64,000 bases of DNA from Collybiopsis luxurians FD-317 M1 (Eukaryota > Basidiomycota > Agaricomycetes > Agaricales > Omphalotaceae), in NCBI GenBank assembly GCA_000827265.1, contig KN834750.1, positions 969,297-1,033,296 of the forward strand, given 5' to 3'. Positions 36,313 to 48,552 of the stretch are shown one piece after another. The notes beneath the pieces are model-generated. The model saw only the letters and a program-made list of their open reading frames with translations, was not told the origin of the DNA and made no database searches. Made by a program: the position numbers and the translations under genes. Position 1 is the first letter of the stretch, and each line of letters opens with the position of its first letter.

Positions 36313-39300
36313 ATGTCAATCACAGATTTGGAGTCAAGGCTAGAAACGGAGGAGGTAGACGGCACTGGCAAGAATGTCAATGGCGAAAACGAAAAGCTGA
36401 ATTTAGTGCAAGATGAAGGAATGGACTCGGCTGAGGACGAAGAAGAGACAGAGAGTGAAGATGACGAAGAAGACGGAGACGAGGAAGACGATGAAGATAG
36501 CGATGATGATGAAGAACCAGCCCTAAAATACGAGCGAATTGCGGGAGAAATTCCAGCTTTGTTAAAGAAAGATTCAGCTTCTGCCTTGGCCGTCTCTCAC
36601 AAATTCATGGTCAGTATGTCTTTGTCAAGTAATTGACCAAGTTTCATTATATTTACAGGCTCTAGGCACACATGCAGGCATCGTACATCTCCTAGATCTT
36701 AGTGGTCGTCGAATAAAGTCTTACAAATCTCACCAAGCTTCCGTCGTCGATATCTGTGTAGATGAGACTGGCGACTTCATAGCTACAGCATCAATCGACG
36801 GCCAAGTAGTCATTATTTCCCTTTCTTCTCGTGAATCTTATTCCTTCGACCTACGGCGGCCAGTACGGACCGTTGCCCTGGAACCCTCCTTCGCCAGTCG
36901 CTCCACTCGTGGATTTGTCTGTGGTGGTTTAGCAGGTACCCTTTCTCTGCGCGAGAAACGTGGCTTTTTTGGTGTAGGACACACTGAGACCGTGCTACAT
37001 TCTTCGGAAGGTCCAATTTGGCTGGTGCGCTGGTCGCCTTCTAGTCCTCTTCTTGCTTGGGCAAATGATACCGGTGTGAAGCTCTACGATACGACTAACA
37101 AAGCCGTCATAGCTTTTATCGATAGACCCAAAGATTCACCCAGACCGGACTTATTCCCGGTCAACTTGGTTTGGCAGGATCAACAAACCCTCTTAATTGC
37201 CTGGGCGGATTATATCAAGGTTGCCAGAGTTAGGACGAGGGAAACGGGCCTAATGGTGGAAATTACCAAAGTTTTTCAGCTTGATTCGATGGTCGCAGGA
37301 ATTATGCCCCATCCAATGCCATTGGCAATATCTGCCTCTACACCTGAATCTCGACCGCAATCTACCCGTTCCAATACTACGTTGGACCCTTCCTCCTCTT
37401 CCCACCCACTTCCCCTGACATCCTTTCTAATGCTTACCTACACGCCTTCGCAAGCCGCCTTGCGTGATCTCGATGTCCTTCTTACCTCCGATTCTGACCG
37501 AACGAAACAAGCTAAGGCTCCGTCCCAACGACCTGAGCTTCGAATTATAAGTCGTGCCGGAGAAGAACTAGCTGCCGACGCCCTTACTGTGAGCGGGTAT
37601 CAAGCATGGACTTGCGGTGATTACAAGCTTGTGGGCCCTGTGGATGGGGAGGGGGAGTTGGCTAAAACTTTGGATTCCGCATCCAGTAAGAACAACTTGA
37701 ACCGAGACGGATCCGGTTCTAGCTCCTCGAATAGCTGGTACATCGTTCTTTCCCCACGCGACCTTATACTCGTGCGGCCAAGAGATGAGCTTGACCACGT
37801 CGCGTGGCTGGTTGAAAGAGCGAGGTACGAAGAGGCATTGGGTGCATTGGAGGTTTTGGAATCGTCTTTAACTGGTGGAAAGGGCAAGGTAGTTAACGAA
37901 ACTGCTCGGGAACTCCGAGAGATGGAAGTTGACGGAGTCAGACTTACTCCCGTCGATGTCGGGCAGAGATTAGTCGAGAGCTTGGTCAGTGAAGGTAAAA
38001 TGATTTTGAACCGATGCTGATCAAATACTGATAACTTTCTTCATAGGTGATTTCCCCAAGGCAGCACAATTTTTACCTAAAATATGTGCTCGGGACCACA
38101 AGCTGTGGGAGAATTGGATATTTGTGTTTGCGGAGAAGAGACATTTACAGGTACATATAGCGACAGATGCATTCATACATTCGAATTTTTAACGGATTAT
38201 CTTTATTCAGTCAATCATTCCTTACATTCCTACCAACCAGCCACGTTTGGACAGACTAGTTTACGAGATGGTATTGGCTTACTTTTTGGCGCATGATGTG
38301 AAGGTACATTCAAAGATTGTGGCATCTCTTGCATTTTTGTTAACCTGTGCTCGAATTTAGATGCTTTATCAAACTATCGAAGAATGGCCTCGGGATATAT
38401 ACGACATTGGTGCAGTCATAGTTGCTGTGAAGGATGAACTGGAGAAGATGGAGAAGTTACAGGAGACGGCGGCGAAGGAAAAGTCGGTCATGCTTATGGA
38501 GTGTTTAGCTGAATTGTTAGCAAGGCCTTCATTATCTTTTCTTTCTTTACTTACTCCCTTTTGCCACAGATACACATTCAATCGACAGCCAGGCAAAGCT
38601 CTACCGTACTTCCTCAAACTTCGTCGACCGAATGTATTCGAACTGATCCGGGAGAATAATTTATATACCGATGTGAAGGATATGGTGCTGAGCTTAGTCG
38701 AGTTTGAGTTTAAATCGGATTCAGGAGCAGGAGACAAGCAGGAAAAGGGTGAAGGTGAACCCAACGAGGCGATTAGGTTGTTGGTGGATAATGTTCATTC
38801 TATTCCCGTAAGTCACTAGTTTTCAGTTCGAATGGACATTATGGTTTGAATGCGGTCTGCGCAGATCAACAAAGTCGTGTCCCAACTCGCCCCTCGACCA
38901 AGATATCTATTTCTTTACCTGGATACTCTGATAAGCAAAGACCCCAATCTACTTTCGGGTTCGCAGTTCGCGGATTTGCAGAATCTTCAGGTTCGTGGGG
39001 TCGACTAGCCTCAGTGGTTGCAGATATTTATGCTTTCGCTAGATCAAACTATATGCCGACTATGCCAGACCCAGGCTGATCGACTTTTTGCGGTCGAGTA
39101 CGGATTATGATTTGGAAGAGGCGTACAAAATCTGTCAAGAGCGTGACCTCATTCCAGAGATGGTTTTCCTTCTCGGACGCATGGGTGACAATAAGAAGGC
39201 GCTGGGATTGATTATTGAAAGGCTTGGGGATGTTGAGAGGGTGAGTGAGGAAGTGAATGTGTCTGATCATTGCCTCAATCCTTTCCAGGCCATTGACTTT

Positions 39301-40100
39301 GCAAAAGAGCAAGCTGACGACGAGCTATGGGAAGATTTATTGAAGTACGCGGAGACGAGACCTGGTAAATAGAATAAATTCAGCCCTACTCACCCTTGCT
39401 GATGTCGTTCGATGCAAACAACAGCGTTTATCCGTGGTTTGCTTGAAAACGTTGGCCCGGAAATCAATCCCATTCGACTCATCCGAAGAATCAAGAATGG
39501 GCTGGAGATTCCTGGGTTAAAGGGGGCGCTGATTAAGGTGTGTGTGGGTGAATGAGTTATTGGTCCAGTTTTGCTGATTCTAGGCCTGTCCAGATTTTGC
39601 AAGATTTCCACTTACAGATATCGTTGCTAGAAGGATGTCAGACAATCTTGAACGGTGATAGCTCCGAATTGAGTAAGCGTGTACAGAAGGATCAAACGAG
39701 CGGGTTCTTTTTAACTGGTAAGTGGAACTTTAGATATGATTATGAGCTGTCTGACCTGCTCTAGGTAAAGCAAGATGCCACCTGTGTTCGCTGCCACTTC
39801 AAGAAAGTCCTCAACAACTTGTCCTGCTATTTCTATGTCGACATACAGTTCACTCGCGATGTGCACAATCAAACGGTGATGGAACCGAGCTTCCTCAGCT
39901 TCCTGACCCCGCGCTGAGAGGGGTCGGGCTGGATGGAATGGCCGGAATGAGCGGCCGAATTGCATTGTACGTTTTGCATGTTTTTCCAACATCATTTACA
40001 TTCTGACCGAAAAGTATTTTATAGCGAATCGATGGTTCGAGCCCGAATTAGAAGGGGTTGTCCAGTGTGTCTCAAGGGGAGTGAAGGCGGGAAAACGTAA
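36313..40100 (+). CDS. VPS41: Vps41, HOPS complex subunit
   Basis: About 1,040 residues in a dozen exons. The N-terminus has a long Asp/Glu run (DEEDGDEEDDEDSDDDEEP) followed by PALKYERIAGEIPALLKKDS. A WD40 propeller follows: ALGTHAGIVHLLDLSG, KSYKSHQASVVDICVDETGD FIATASIDGQVVIISL, and later IWLVRWSPSSPLLAWANDTG VKLYDT. The clathrin-heavy-chain-like helical region includes FPKAAQFLPKICARDHKLWE, YTFNRQPGKALPYFLKLRRP, EAYKICQERDLIPEMVFLLG RMGD. The C-terminus is a RING-H2: ARCHLCSLPLQ, LFLCRHTVHSRC and, after the last intron, RRGCPVCLKG. Vps41 tethers late endosomes and AP-3 vesicles to the vacuole with Ypt7/Rab7. The RING and acidic N-terminus match the family. TAA at 40098-40100. Confidence 0.94.
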
Positions 40101-40343
40101 TGGCTGAACTTGCAGGAGTCTTTTTAGTGTATGTATGATACAGGTAGAGCGGGGCGGACTGTCAATACCCTATGCAACAAATAATATATACCTTGGATGA
40201 ACAGCAATGTAGCCTAAGAAAGAACAAAGCCAGGAGACAAAAAGAAAAGTGGTTTCCATTGTCGGTATCATCCAAATTATGTAATTTCAGCGCTAAAATA
40301 TATTTTGCTGCTCTTCCCTTTCGCCCATCCTTAAATCCAAGCT

Positions 40344-41581
40344 ATGGCCTTGGCCAAATACCCTACTCTGCTCGTTCTCTTAATATCACTATCAACCTTC
40401 ACATTTGCTCATAACGAACATGAACGACCCCTACAACTCTCTCGGAAGCACGCTTTTCATACCCCAAGAAGCGTTCCCGAGCAAGGCTACTACAATCCTC
40501 TCGACAAAGGCGGCTCGATACTCACAGTCAGTTCAAATTTCATCTCCTTTGTGCTCTTACAGAGTTCCTTTGCAGATTGTCGACGGCACTTTCCCACCGG
40601 GTCAGGGAGAGCCTTTAAATATCATCATATCTGGCAAATCCGATGCAGCAGTATTGATAGACCAAGAAGATAAAGGGGGCTTGAGGAACTACTGGCTGTG
40701 AGTCACCATTAAAATATGGGAATACGTCTTCTCATTCTCTCCAAGCTCCTTTCAATATGCGGGCGAATGTTTAGGGCAGCATGCTGGCTCACAGCAAGCC
40801 GCCAACCTCGGAGATGGACACGGCGTTTGTGAGTCCTTGTTTGAAATGGTACTCTGCCATGTAACTGACTATGACCTCTCAGTAAACGAGACAGATGAAA
40901 TTCGATATGACTACGGAGACCCTCAGTTAGGCACATGCACCGAAACGATACAAGGTGGTGGCCATTTCCGATATTGGGTGCAAAACGGTCCAGAGGCAAA
41001 CAGTGGTGCTATCTTCATGGCTTCTTCCTATGAAAAGCCCCTCACAGGTACGCCCTGCTACTTGATCGGAGTTCCCAATCTTACTCAATCCAAAAATAGA
41101 CGGCCACGATATTATTGGTACAGACTCCCATGGATCCCTCGTTATTCAGTTCTGATTCCAGTTTTAGCTAACGGCTACAATCTCGGAAGAGATTGGATTA
41201 TTGGAAACATAACTCAAACCAACATACCCACCATGAACCTCACGAATTCATCCACTTATTCTGGCACAACATCTTACGGAGGCTATACCTATTCTACCTC
41301 CGTACAATATGTGTCAGGGCTACTCCAGAATACGAGTGTTGGCATAAATCATAATATCACTGTTCAAACGTCAAATTCGAATGCCACGGATGGACTGGTT
41401 GCAGTTCTCGAGGTGAAAATAACAGGAAAGCCTGAGAACAGCGCGTAAGTCTCATATTACCATCTTTTGATTTCGGTTTGATAAATTGCCCTTCAGTGCA
41501 TTCCCATATCCCCTTTTTGGTTGGCAGCTACCGCCAATACTATCTCTCCTCATTTTTCTACTTTCCCTGTTATGCCTATAG
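40344..41581 (+). CDS. Secreted, membrane- or GPI-anchored protein of unknown function
   Basis: About 330 residues in six or so exons. ATG at 40344 opens a signal peptide (LAKYPTLLVLLISLSTFTFAH). The N-terminal part has EQGYYNPLDKGGSILT and VDGTFPPGQGEPLNIIISGK SDAAVL, and the middle has FQYAGECLGQHAGSQQAANLG DGHG, NETDEIRYDYGDPQLGTCTE and GGGHFRYWVQNG. The C-terminal half is rich in Asn/Ser/Thr with many N-glycosylation sequons (NIT, NLT, NSS, NTS, NAT). The last exon ends in a hydrophobic stretch (LPPILSLLIFLLSLLCL), so the protein is anchored. I recognise a conserved basidiomycete secreted family but no function or named domain. The 3' end of this gene is copied, in broken form, at about 43108-43370. 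Confidence 0.8.
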
Positions 41582-42039
41582 ATTCTGACTCTGGTCCCGG
41601 TGACAAGTCTTACAATATTCTCATACCTTTATAGTACTAATTATGGACTATGATCAACGAAACGACACTTCTATTCCTTATTGGATCATGAACGTAGCAC
41701 ATGCATCTCTTCGTACATTCCTTTTAGCGTCGCACTGAATGTAAAGTATCGCACTCATCTACACATATTATATCTGATTTCAGTACACCTACTTAGAGTT
41801 TATTACATATCTGAATGTTGCTCTCGTGGTTCAATGCCTAACACACGTGTAGGCTTGGGTAATTTACGGGACGTAATTTTGGAGCTGCTTTGGTAGATAC
41901 AGCTTTGACATGTCGCGTCAAGGTTTTAGCGATCATGGACTCGCGTCTGTATTCGTAAATTTAGCGCCCACAAAGAAACCCAGCTGACATTTTCCCGACA
42001 GTCAATACATTATACACTTTAATACACGGGAGCGCCGAA
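41582..42039. other. Intergenic spacer, copied downstream
   Basis: No gene. Part of it (about 41930-42039; shared text includes tcgtaaatttagcgccca, ttttcccgacagtcaat and gaatcatcctatcctctttccc as separated blocks) recurs at about 43385-43480 next to the second acetyltransferase. Confidence 0.6.
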
Positions 42040-42624
42040 TCATCCTATCCTCTTTCCCATCCACGTACCAGGCGGTACTTGCTCTATATCCTCAAAACCC
42101 ATCTGTTTGTACAAGGCTGCAGCCCCTCGGTTCGTGTCAAGAACTTCCAGTACTACAGCACTCGACTGCGGAGCGTCCCTCCTCTCGACCCATTTCATGG
42201 CTGCATCAATCAACACCTTTCCCACTCCCCTTCGCCGATGTTCTGGATGCACCCACATGCTGACTAGTATATGAGAAGCATCCGACCACATTGCAAATTT
42301 TCGGTAATCTGCGGGCAGATTCTCCGATTCTTTCTTCAAAAACTCGGGTGTCAGTAGTGTAACTATTCCCACCCAGGTCGCTCTATCATCGTCGACCGCT
42401 GAGACGTTGACTGCACTGGCAGCGATGAACGTGACTCTGTCCGTGTTGTCAATCCGCTCCCGCCATTGTTCAAATGAGAAGGCACTCTCCCGCTCAGCCG
42501 TCGAGGAAAAACATTCTGGGTTTGTGGTGAGGGCAAGCAGACGAAGGGCAGCGTACTTGGTGACATGGTCCCGTCGGGGTGGGTACGGGATTGGATTGAT
42601 ACTATATGACTCGGAGTTCGCCAT
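42040..42624 (-). CDS. GNAT-family N-acetyltransferase, copy A
   Basis: 194 residues, intronless. The GNAT core is clear: ATWVGIVTLL (strand), SHILVSMWVHPEHRRRGVGK VLIDAAMKW, with the acetyl-CoA pyrophosphate loop RRRGVG, then VVLEVLDTNRGAAALYKQMGF and the C-terminal DIEQVPPGTWMGKRI. The usual acceptor side near the N-terminus is specific to this family (YPPRRDHVTKYAALRLLALT). The acceptor is unknown; it could be a small amine, amino acid or drug. A paralogue (43482-44072) lies 0.85 kb upstream in the same direction; both have a methionine start and no frame breaks. The last 37 residues of the two copies are identical. Confidence 0.9.
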   Translation of the reverse strand: MANSESYSINPIPYPPRRDHVTKYAALRLLALTTNPECFSSTAERESAFSFEQWRERIDNTDRVTFIAASAVNVSAVDDDRATWVGIVTLLTPEFLKKESENLPADYRKFAMWSDASHILVSMWVHPEHRRRGVGKVLIDAAMKWVERRDAPQSSAVVLEVLDTNRGAAALYKQMGFEDIEQVPPGTWMGKRIG

Positions 42625-43107
42625 AGACCTGGAATGTTCGCGAGTTTTCTCGCACTTTTAAACGAAAGGTTTGAGTCACAAGGACTCGTTTCACTTTCTA
42701 GCTAGCAGGATCAGCCACGACAGATGCGAATGTATTGATGAGTACGTACTAGTACGACTGAGGGAATCGCCCCAACAGTAGTGAGGGACATTATAGTCAG
42801 CTGGTCGTTCGGGAATCGGACCTTGGCCAGTACAATAAGTGTCCTACGGCCACGGGATGGGGTGTATTAATTTTCCATTGAGTTGGTGGCTCGATGGCAA
42901 CTCGCAGGCAATGACAACCTCAGACGAGCTATCGAAGTGCCCGGAGATGCAATCGCCGATTAGCTCGCTGCTGAACGCAGAGGTCAACAACACTTCGCAA
43001 ATCAGTCCGGAGGGTGTGGATCGTTTATGAGGGAAACCAACGCTAGAAATTGCCTTTGCCTCCGCAGCAGGAACTGGAATAGCTACTCACCTTAGATTCT
43101 TTGAATT
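42625..43107. other. Spacer between duplicated blocks, nothing coding
   Basis: Promoter region of acetyltransferase A. A 63-codon plus-strand frame at 42839-43030 has no domain and no partners. The segment shows no sequence match to the block upstream of copy B that I could find by eye. Confidence 0.5.
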
Positions 43108-43370
43108 TATCCACTTGCTCCGGCACAACATCTAATGGGGCTGCTCAAGAACACAAGCATTGGCATGAATCGTAGCCTACGTTCAATTGTCACAGACAGG
43201 CTGATTGCTGTTGTCGAGATGTAAAATAACAGGATAGCGAATATAACTCATATCGCTGTCTCTACGAGTTCGATTTGATAGACCGCCCTTCAGCGCACTC
43301 CCGAATTGCCAGCAGCTACTTACCACCAATACTATCTCACCTCATTTTCCTTCTTACCCATAATGCATAG
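43108..43370 (+). pseudogene. Broken 3' copy of the secreted-protein gene
   Basis: Aligns with about 41250-41590 of the intact secreted-protein gene. Shared blocks: tatccactt, ggcacaacatct, gggctgctcaagaacacaagc versus gggctactccagaatacgag, gtaaaataacagg versus gtgaaaataacagg, cgatttgatag, cccttcag, aatactatctc and ttctgac. The copy has lost about 45 bp after the first block, more in the Asn-rich middle, and carries an in-frame stop (gag atg taa). It has no start. It lies between the two acetyltransferase genes, as expected of a tandem segmental copy. Confidence 0.75.
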
Positions 43371-43481
43371 ATTCTGACATATTATCCACGCTTGCGTCTG
43401 CATACGTCAATTTAACGCCCACAGGCCATGACATTTTCCCCAAATTTTCCCGACAATCAACTAGTATACACGAACGCCAAA

Positions 43482-44072
43482 TCATCCTATCCTCTTTCCC
43501 ATCCACGTACCAGGTGGAACTTGCTCTATATCCTCAAAACCCATTTGTTTGTACAAGGCCGCAGCCCCTCGGTTCGTGTCAAGAACTTCTAATACTATAG
43601 CATTCCACTGCGGAGCGTCCTTCTTAGCCCATTCCACGGCTGCATCCATCAACACCTTTCCTACTCCCCTTCGCCGATGTTCTGGATGTACCCACATACT
43701 GACCAGTATATGAGAAGAACCCGACCACTTCCCGAATTTTCGAAATTTTGCGGGCAAATTGTCCGATTCTTTCTCCAGAAACTCGGGTGTCAGTAGTGTA
43801 ACTATTCCCACCCAGGTCGCGCTATCATCGTCTAGCGCTGGGACCGAAGATGAGCTGGCTGCAGTGGTGGCGATGAATGTGACTCTGTCGGTGTTGTCAA
43901 TCCGCTCCCTCCATTGATCCACTGAGAAGGCAAGCTCCTGCTCAACGGTCGAGGAATAGCATTCTGGATTTGTAGTGAGGGCGAGCAGGCGAATGGAAGT
44001 GTACTTGCTGACATGGTCCTGTCGGGGTGGATATGGGATTCGATCAACACTGTATGACTGAGAGGGCATCAT
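43482..44072 (-). CDS. GNAT-family N-acetyltransferase, copy B
   Basis: 196 residues, intronless, in the same orientation as copy A and highly similar over the whole length. The acetyl-CoA loop RRRGVG, the SHILVSMWVHPEH strand and the C-terminus are unchanged. Differences are concentrated in the N-terminal half: MMPSQSYSVDRIPYPPRQDH against MANSESYSINPIPYPPRRDH, and a longer ASSSSVPALDDD loop. This places the change near the acceptor site, with the cofactor site kept. The frame is intact and no key residue is lost, so the copy is probably functional. Duplication is recent, since intergenic 3' flanks still align. Confidence 0.9.
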   Translation of the reverse strand: MMPSQSYSVDRIPYPPRQDHVSKYTSIRLLALTTNPECYSSTVEQELAFSVDQWRERIDNTDRVTFIATTAASSSSVPALDDDSATWVGIVTLLTPEFLEKESDNLPAKFRKFGKWSGSSHILVSMWVHPEHRRRGVGKVLMDAAVEWAKKDAPQWNAIVLEVLDTNRGAAALYKQMGFEDIEQVPPGTWMGKRIG

Positions 44073-44425
44073 AGAACTGGGTTTTTTGCGAGTTCTGTCG
44101 AGGTTCTGTCGCGTTTTAAATCGGAGGTTCGAGTCATTTCACATACAGATGTACTAATCTAGTACGACACACTTCATCTGATTCCCCTGCCTAGATCTTT
44201 TGGGATGGGATAAATAGCCGCAAGCAGGCGCAAGGCCGATTAGTTCGAAGCAGCCGGTAATTAATACATGGCAATCCGCATCGGTCCGGGCCCCGGCCGG
44301 GATACCAGCGCTGGAAAGTGTCTTTGAGTGACTGGCCCCAGTGCCTGTCACAGCTGGAAATATGAATAGAAATAGACCAGACAATTTCCCATTCTGAATA
44401 AATAACTCGATGAATTTGTTCGTAG
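44073..44425. other. Intergenic, no gene seen
   Basis: Between the start of acetyltransferase B and the end of the amidohydrolase. Only short frames without domains. Confidence 0.5.
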
Positions 44426-47400
44426 CTATTCAAAAATAACCAGACTTTTTTGGCTGGGAGAGACGATACCAATAACTTTACTGTCCATCACAGAAAAATC
44501 CCCTCCGCTGTAAATAACCAGATTATTGCTTATTGACCCACTTTCCAGACCAAGGGCGCGTTCGACGTTGACCGAGCCCAACGCCAACGCTTGAGTCTTC
44601 CCTATAGTGCCGTTGGACTCGAGTGCTGCCTGCGTATATGAACATTTATTAGTACGTTGGTCCGAGAAAATTTGTTTGAGCAAAGAACCGCACCCATCCA
44701 ATGTCAAATCGAAGATTTCTTGCATCATATTCATTGTTAGTTCCGACTGCCACTTCGACCCCCGCTTTTAGCAGAGCTGTTATTTGACTATTCGGAGTCA
44801 AAGGTGGGCCTGGTATACTGCAGAAGAACTTCGTTTAGATACTATTCAGAAAAATATCTTCCAAAAGCTCACATCCGCTGAGATTCCCATGCCGCAGGGA
44901 AAGGTCGAGGGGGACTAAGAATTACCCTAATTCCAGCCTTTGCGATATCCTTGGCTAGTAGAGGAGCTTCCGCTCCACCAGTAAACGTGAAGCGTAAGGA
45001 AGAACCTGTCTTTCCCTCGACCTCGTATTTCAGTTGAATCAAAGAAGCCATGATGTCAGCGCTATTGACCTGTATAACGAGGGGCAGAAGACCCTGAAAC
45101 CCAGTGTTAACGCGATGTTGGCCACAAATCTTCCTTTACACTCACAGTTCGAACCTGATTCCAATACTCCCCCGAATCCGTTGTGCTTTCTAGAAGCTTG
45201 TTACGGAGCACCGCAAGCTGGCTGGAGACACTAGGATTTAAGTCATGACTGACCACAATGTGGAGAGCTGTGACTTCTTGAATGACTGCCCCGGTATCTA
45301 AAGAATGCCTTGCGCCAACATCGAAAGCGGTCGATAAACCCCGCAAAAATCCAGACCCTGTAGGAGCAGTAATCGCCTTCGTGACACCTCCACGGTGGGC
45401 AAGCCTAACAGGTGCATCGTCAGGGACCTAAAAAGGCCAGAAATGGTGAGATTCGTGAGAATACTCGCAAGGTATTTCGACCTCCGAATTGTAGCCCATC
45501 TACAGCTCGTATAATCGTCTCCGGCCCTAGGATATCTGGGATCGAAGCTACGAAGGGGTCTTGGACATCACCGTCATTCGTCGTGGGCTCTAAGCGAATT
45601 TCGACAAGACCCAGAGGACTGCCAAAGGTAGTGAGTCCTGGAGAAAGTGAACCCCCTTCTAGGTCCAAAACCTCGAAATTCTCGGCGGAGAAACCCGAAC
45701 AGCATTGACATTGAGAAGACGAAAACCTCGACTCCAGCTCATAGCAAGAAATTTTGCCGTTTTCAATCAAAACAGTCCAATTTTGACTCGTGTCGGTCGC
45801 GATTCTGGTTTCTTCGAACAACATTTTCACTTCCATCTCGTCCTGCAGCCCCTCTCCGGTTTCAATAGACCAGTAGCTTTTCACACCAGTCAGTCGCAAT
45901 TTCTTTCGCTCTTTATTCCGACTACTGTCCAAAGGAGGAAGACCTTCCCATTTGATCGTATCCGCAGTTTCCTTATCCCAGTTGGGAGTTTGAGGAGGAA
46001 CTTGGAACATTACTGGCTTGCTCAGAGGGTATGAGTTATTTATTTGAGGGATACCATCAATGTATACTTGAGCGGGAGTAGCTCCGAGTGCAAGCGGATG
46101 AGAATCCCAAATGACGAGATCTAGAGCGTAAAGGAAGCAGGTGAAATTTTGAACGTAAGAGTGGATACTCACCTGCGTCATAGCCTAGATACAAGACACT
46201 GAGCAACGGAAAGAAATAGCTTAGGTCAAGCGATACCTTTTTCCAGTTTTCCAACCCTCCATCCCACTCCAGCGGCGGTCGCTGGTGTGGAAGTAACGCT
46301 TGCAATCGCCAAAGCGGGATTAAGACCGTAATAGTGGGCAAGTTGTGATTCATATATAAGATATCGACTATTGATTACCGGATGGTCTGACTAGAAGGAA
46401 GGCTTAACTTTATCACCAAGTTGCTGATTTGCGGCTCACCTTCATGACCACTGGTATCCCATGATCGGCCAGGATACGCGGTGCAAATTCGGACCCTCTG
46501 TACGCTTCGCGCTTCTTTCTGCAACAAAAGTATGCATCGGTCTCAAGCATTCTAATGGACGCATATTCTTTACCGAGCGTTGGCGGCGAAGAGGGCAACC
46601 GCCGGGGCTCCTCCCTTGATTTGACGAAGACTTTAGTAAGTGGCATGTAGAATAGCAGCATAGTTGGACCAACCCAAGCCTTTTTAAGCAAATTAGGTAC
46701 GAGATACGTTTCGCCTGCATGATGAAACGATGCAACGGGAAATTTGAACTCGTTCGAAAGCTACAGTATAGGTGGATGTGAGCACTAGCATATGACAATC
46801 AGAAAGAAACATACTCGAACAATCGCATCGAGGTCAACAGCCTGAATCAGAGGGTAGTTAGAATCGCGAGTCGCGGAAGTCGCAACCTGTTACCTCGTAA
46901 CAGTGGATTGAAAGCTGAGATGGCCAGCGTCAGGAGCGAATAAGAGACATATGATGAATAAAATTCACCTTGACCCTACCCCTGAGTACATCGACTAAAG
47001 CTTCCAACTCTAAACTGTCCGGAAATTCTTGGAGAATTTCTTTCGGCCTCCTGCCAAATAACGCACGCATCCAGCTCCGTTGCTTCTCTACTTGTTCGCA
47101 AAACGAATCTTGTTTCTCCATAAGAATACGAGCTCGATTGTATGCATTTCGAAAATTCCATGCTGCGTCCATTCTGGTCTGACCGTACAATCGGTCGGGA
47201 TTTTCGCCACAAGCATGTCTAGATGTCTGTAAATGGCCCGAATCATGTAGTAAAATGCCAATGCATACTTCATGTGCCTCCAGGGAATGTAATCCGGATC
47301 CTGCTCTGTTGTGGAATTGATAAAGAGGGTCCGAGGAGGTTCCAATACCATGGCAGACACTGAACGCTCAGCTGTTGGTCTCAGTTTAATGAGTACGGCT

Positions 47401-48111
47401 TGGCCACCTGTGGACTGGAATGAATACGAGATTTAAACGAGGCAGAAACTATCTACCAATATTGTTGGCACTCCCCGGGAGGACTTGAGCAGTTGTGACT
47501 CCGCCGGAAATGGAAAGTTTGTACGACTGGTCGTGAGTGTTGAGACCATCCACGCTCCGCAAGAAGGGATTGATAGGTTGATGACGCGAGTTTCCATCGG
47601 CTGAACCTGCAAAGATTGTCCATGGTCGATGCTCTGGCACCATAAGAATGAGTTACGTACCGGTGAGGGAAGGAATAGAATGAACTCCGAGGTGTGAATG
47701 CAAGTCGACCAGTCCAGGAGTGATCCATTTGCCTCCTGCGTCAATCTTCTCCAAGTCATTTGTCAATAAAGCTGAAGGTATATATCCTACTGCCTGTACG
47801 ACGCCTTTATCGAGCAGAATATCACCGAAAATGATCTCGGTGCCGTTTCTGGCGCCGGTAAGAATTTTAGCGTTCTTGATGAGTACTGGAGGAGTCCCGG
47901 GAACGAATCGGTCTGATACCGAACGGGTAGAAGGATTGTATGCATCACTCTTGCCGGCTGGTTTGTGAATAGAATTGCATTTCCGTATGAGTAGTGAAGG
48001 TACTGGGTGGTATCGATTGATAGATATCCAAAATGCATAGAACAAAATCAGCAAGAGCGAGAAAGAAATCACGAAATGCCGCCGCAATTGTCTTTGGCTA
48101 TTAGGGCTCAT
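44426..48111 (-). CDS. Membrane-anchored amidohydrolase with tandem domains
   Basis: About 1,000 residues in more than ten exons. Residues about 10-35 (HFVISFSLLLILFYAFWISI) form a single N-terminal membrane anchor. The amidohydrolase domain begins VLIKNAKILTGARNGTEIIF GDILLDKG and ITPGLVDLHSHLGVHS, the HxH metal site; then SGGVTTAQVLPGSANNIGGQ, IHCYE (metal His), FPVASFHHAGETY (metal His) and SDHPVINSRYLIYESQLAHY YGLNPALAIASVTSTPA, with the family's catalytic Asp, and the usual end DADLVIWDSHPLALGATPAQ VYIDG. A second half follows (about 400 residues) with GGAEAPLLAKDIAKAGIRVI LSPPRPFP, AGVEVAVGTNNEYDARNLRF DIGW and SNNLVIYSGGDFSVMDSKV, which looks like another amidohydrolase-type barrel end but shows no HxH. 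Substrate unknown; imidazolonepropionase/dipeptidase-like relatives exist. Confidence 0.82.
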
Positions 48112-48552
48112 CGTGAGTTGGGAGAAGAAGGAACGTCATTCCCAGCCTTGCGTGATCTGATCACTGTATTGCGTACATCGTGATGTTGAGCTCAAACAAG
48201 GTTCCGTGTTCGCGTCTGAAGGAACTGCCCGGTGCTGGATACAAAAAGACGTCTCTGATACTGACATTAGACGTTTTTCTTCCAGGTGGCCCATTGACGC
48301 ATATACTCTGATAGACTGGCATACATTGAGCTTTTATTTCAGAAATGCAGTACTTGCAACGATGGCCGTATCTCATCTCAGTAAAAGCCCTTTTCTCATT
48401 GGTACAAACTCGGAACGCGTCGAGAAACGAGAAACGTGACAGGAAGAGCACGTCCATCGTGACTCGCTGTGTCACGCGTATACCCAAATGCCAACTTTTC
48501 CTCAAAATGTGACCTTGCCCTCTATTCGGTGAGTTCTTTTGGCTTTAGCTTG

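Noticed and set aside
42839..43030. 63-codon plus-strand frame between the two acetyltransferases
   Set aside because: No homologous frame in the duplicated block and no domain.
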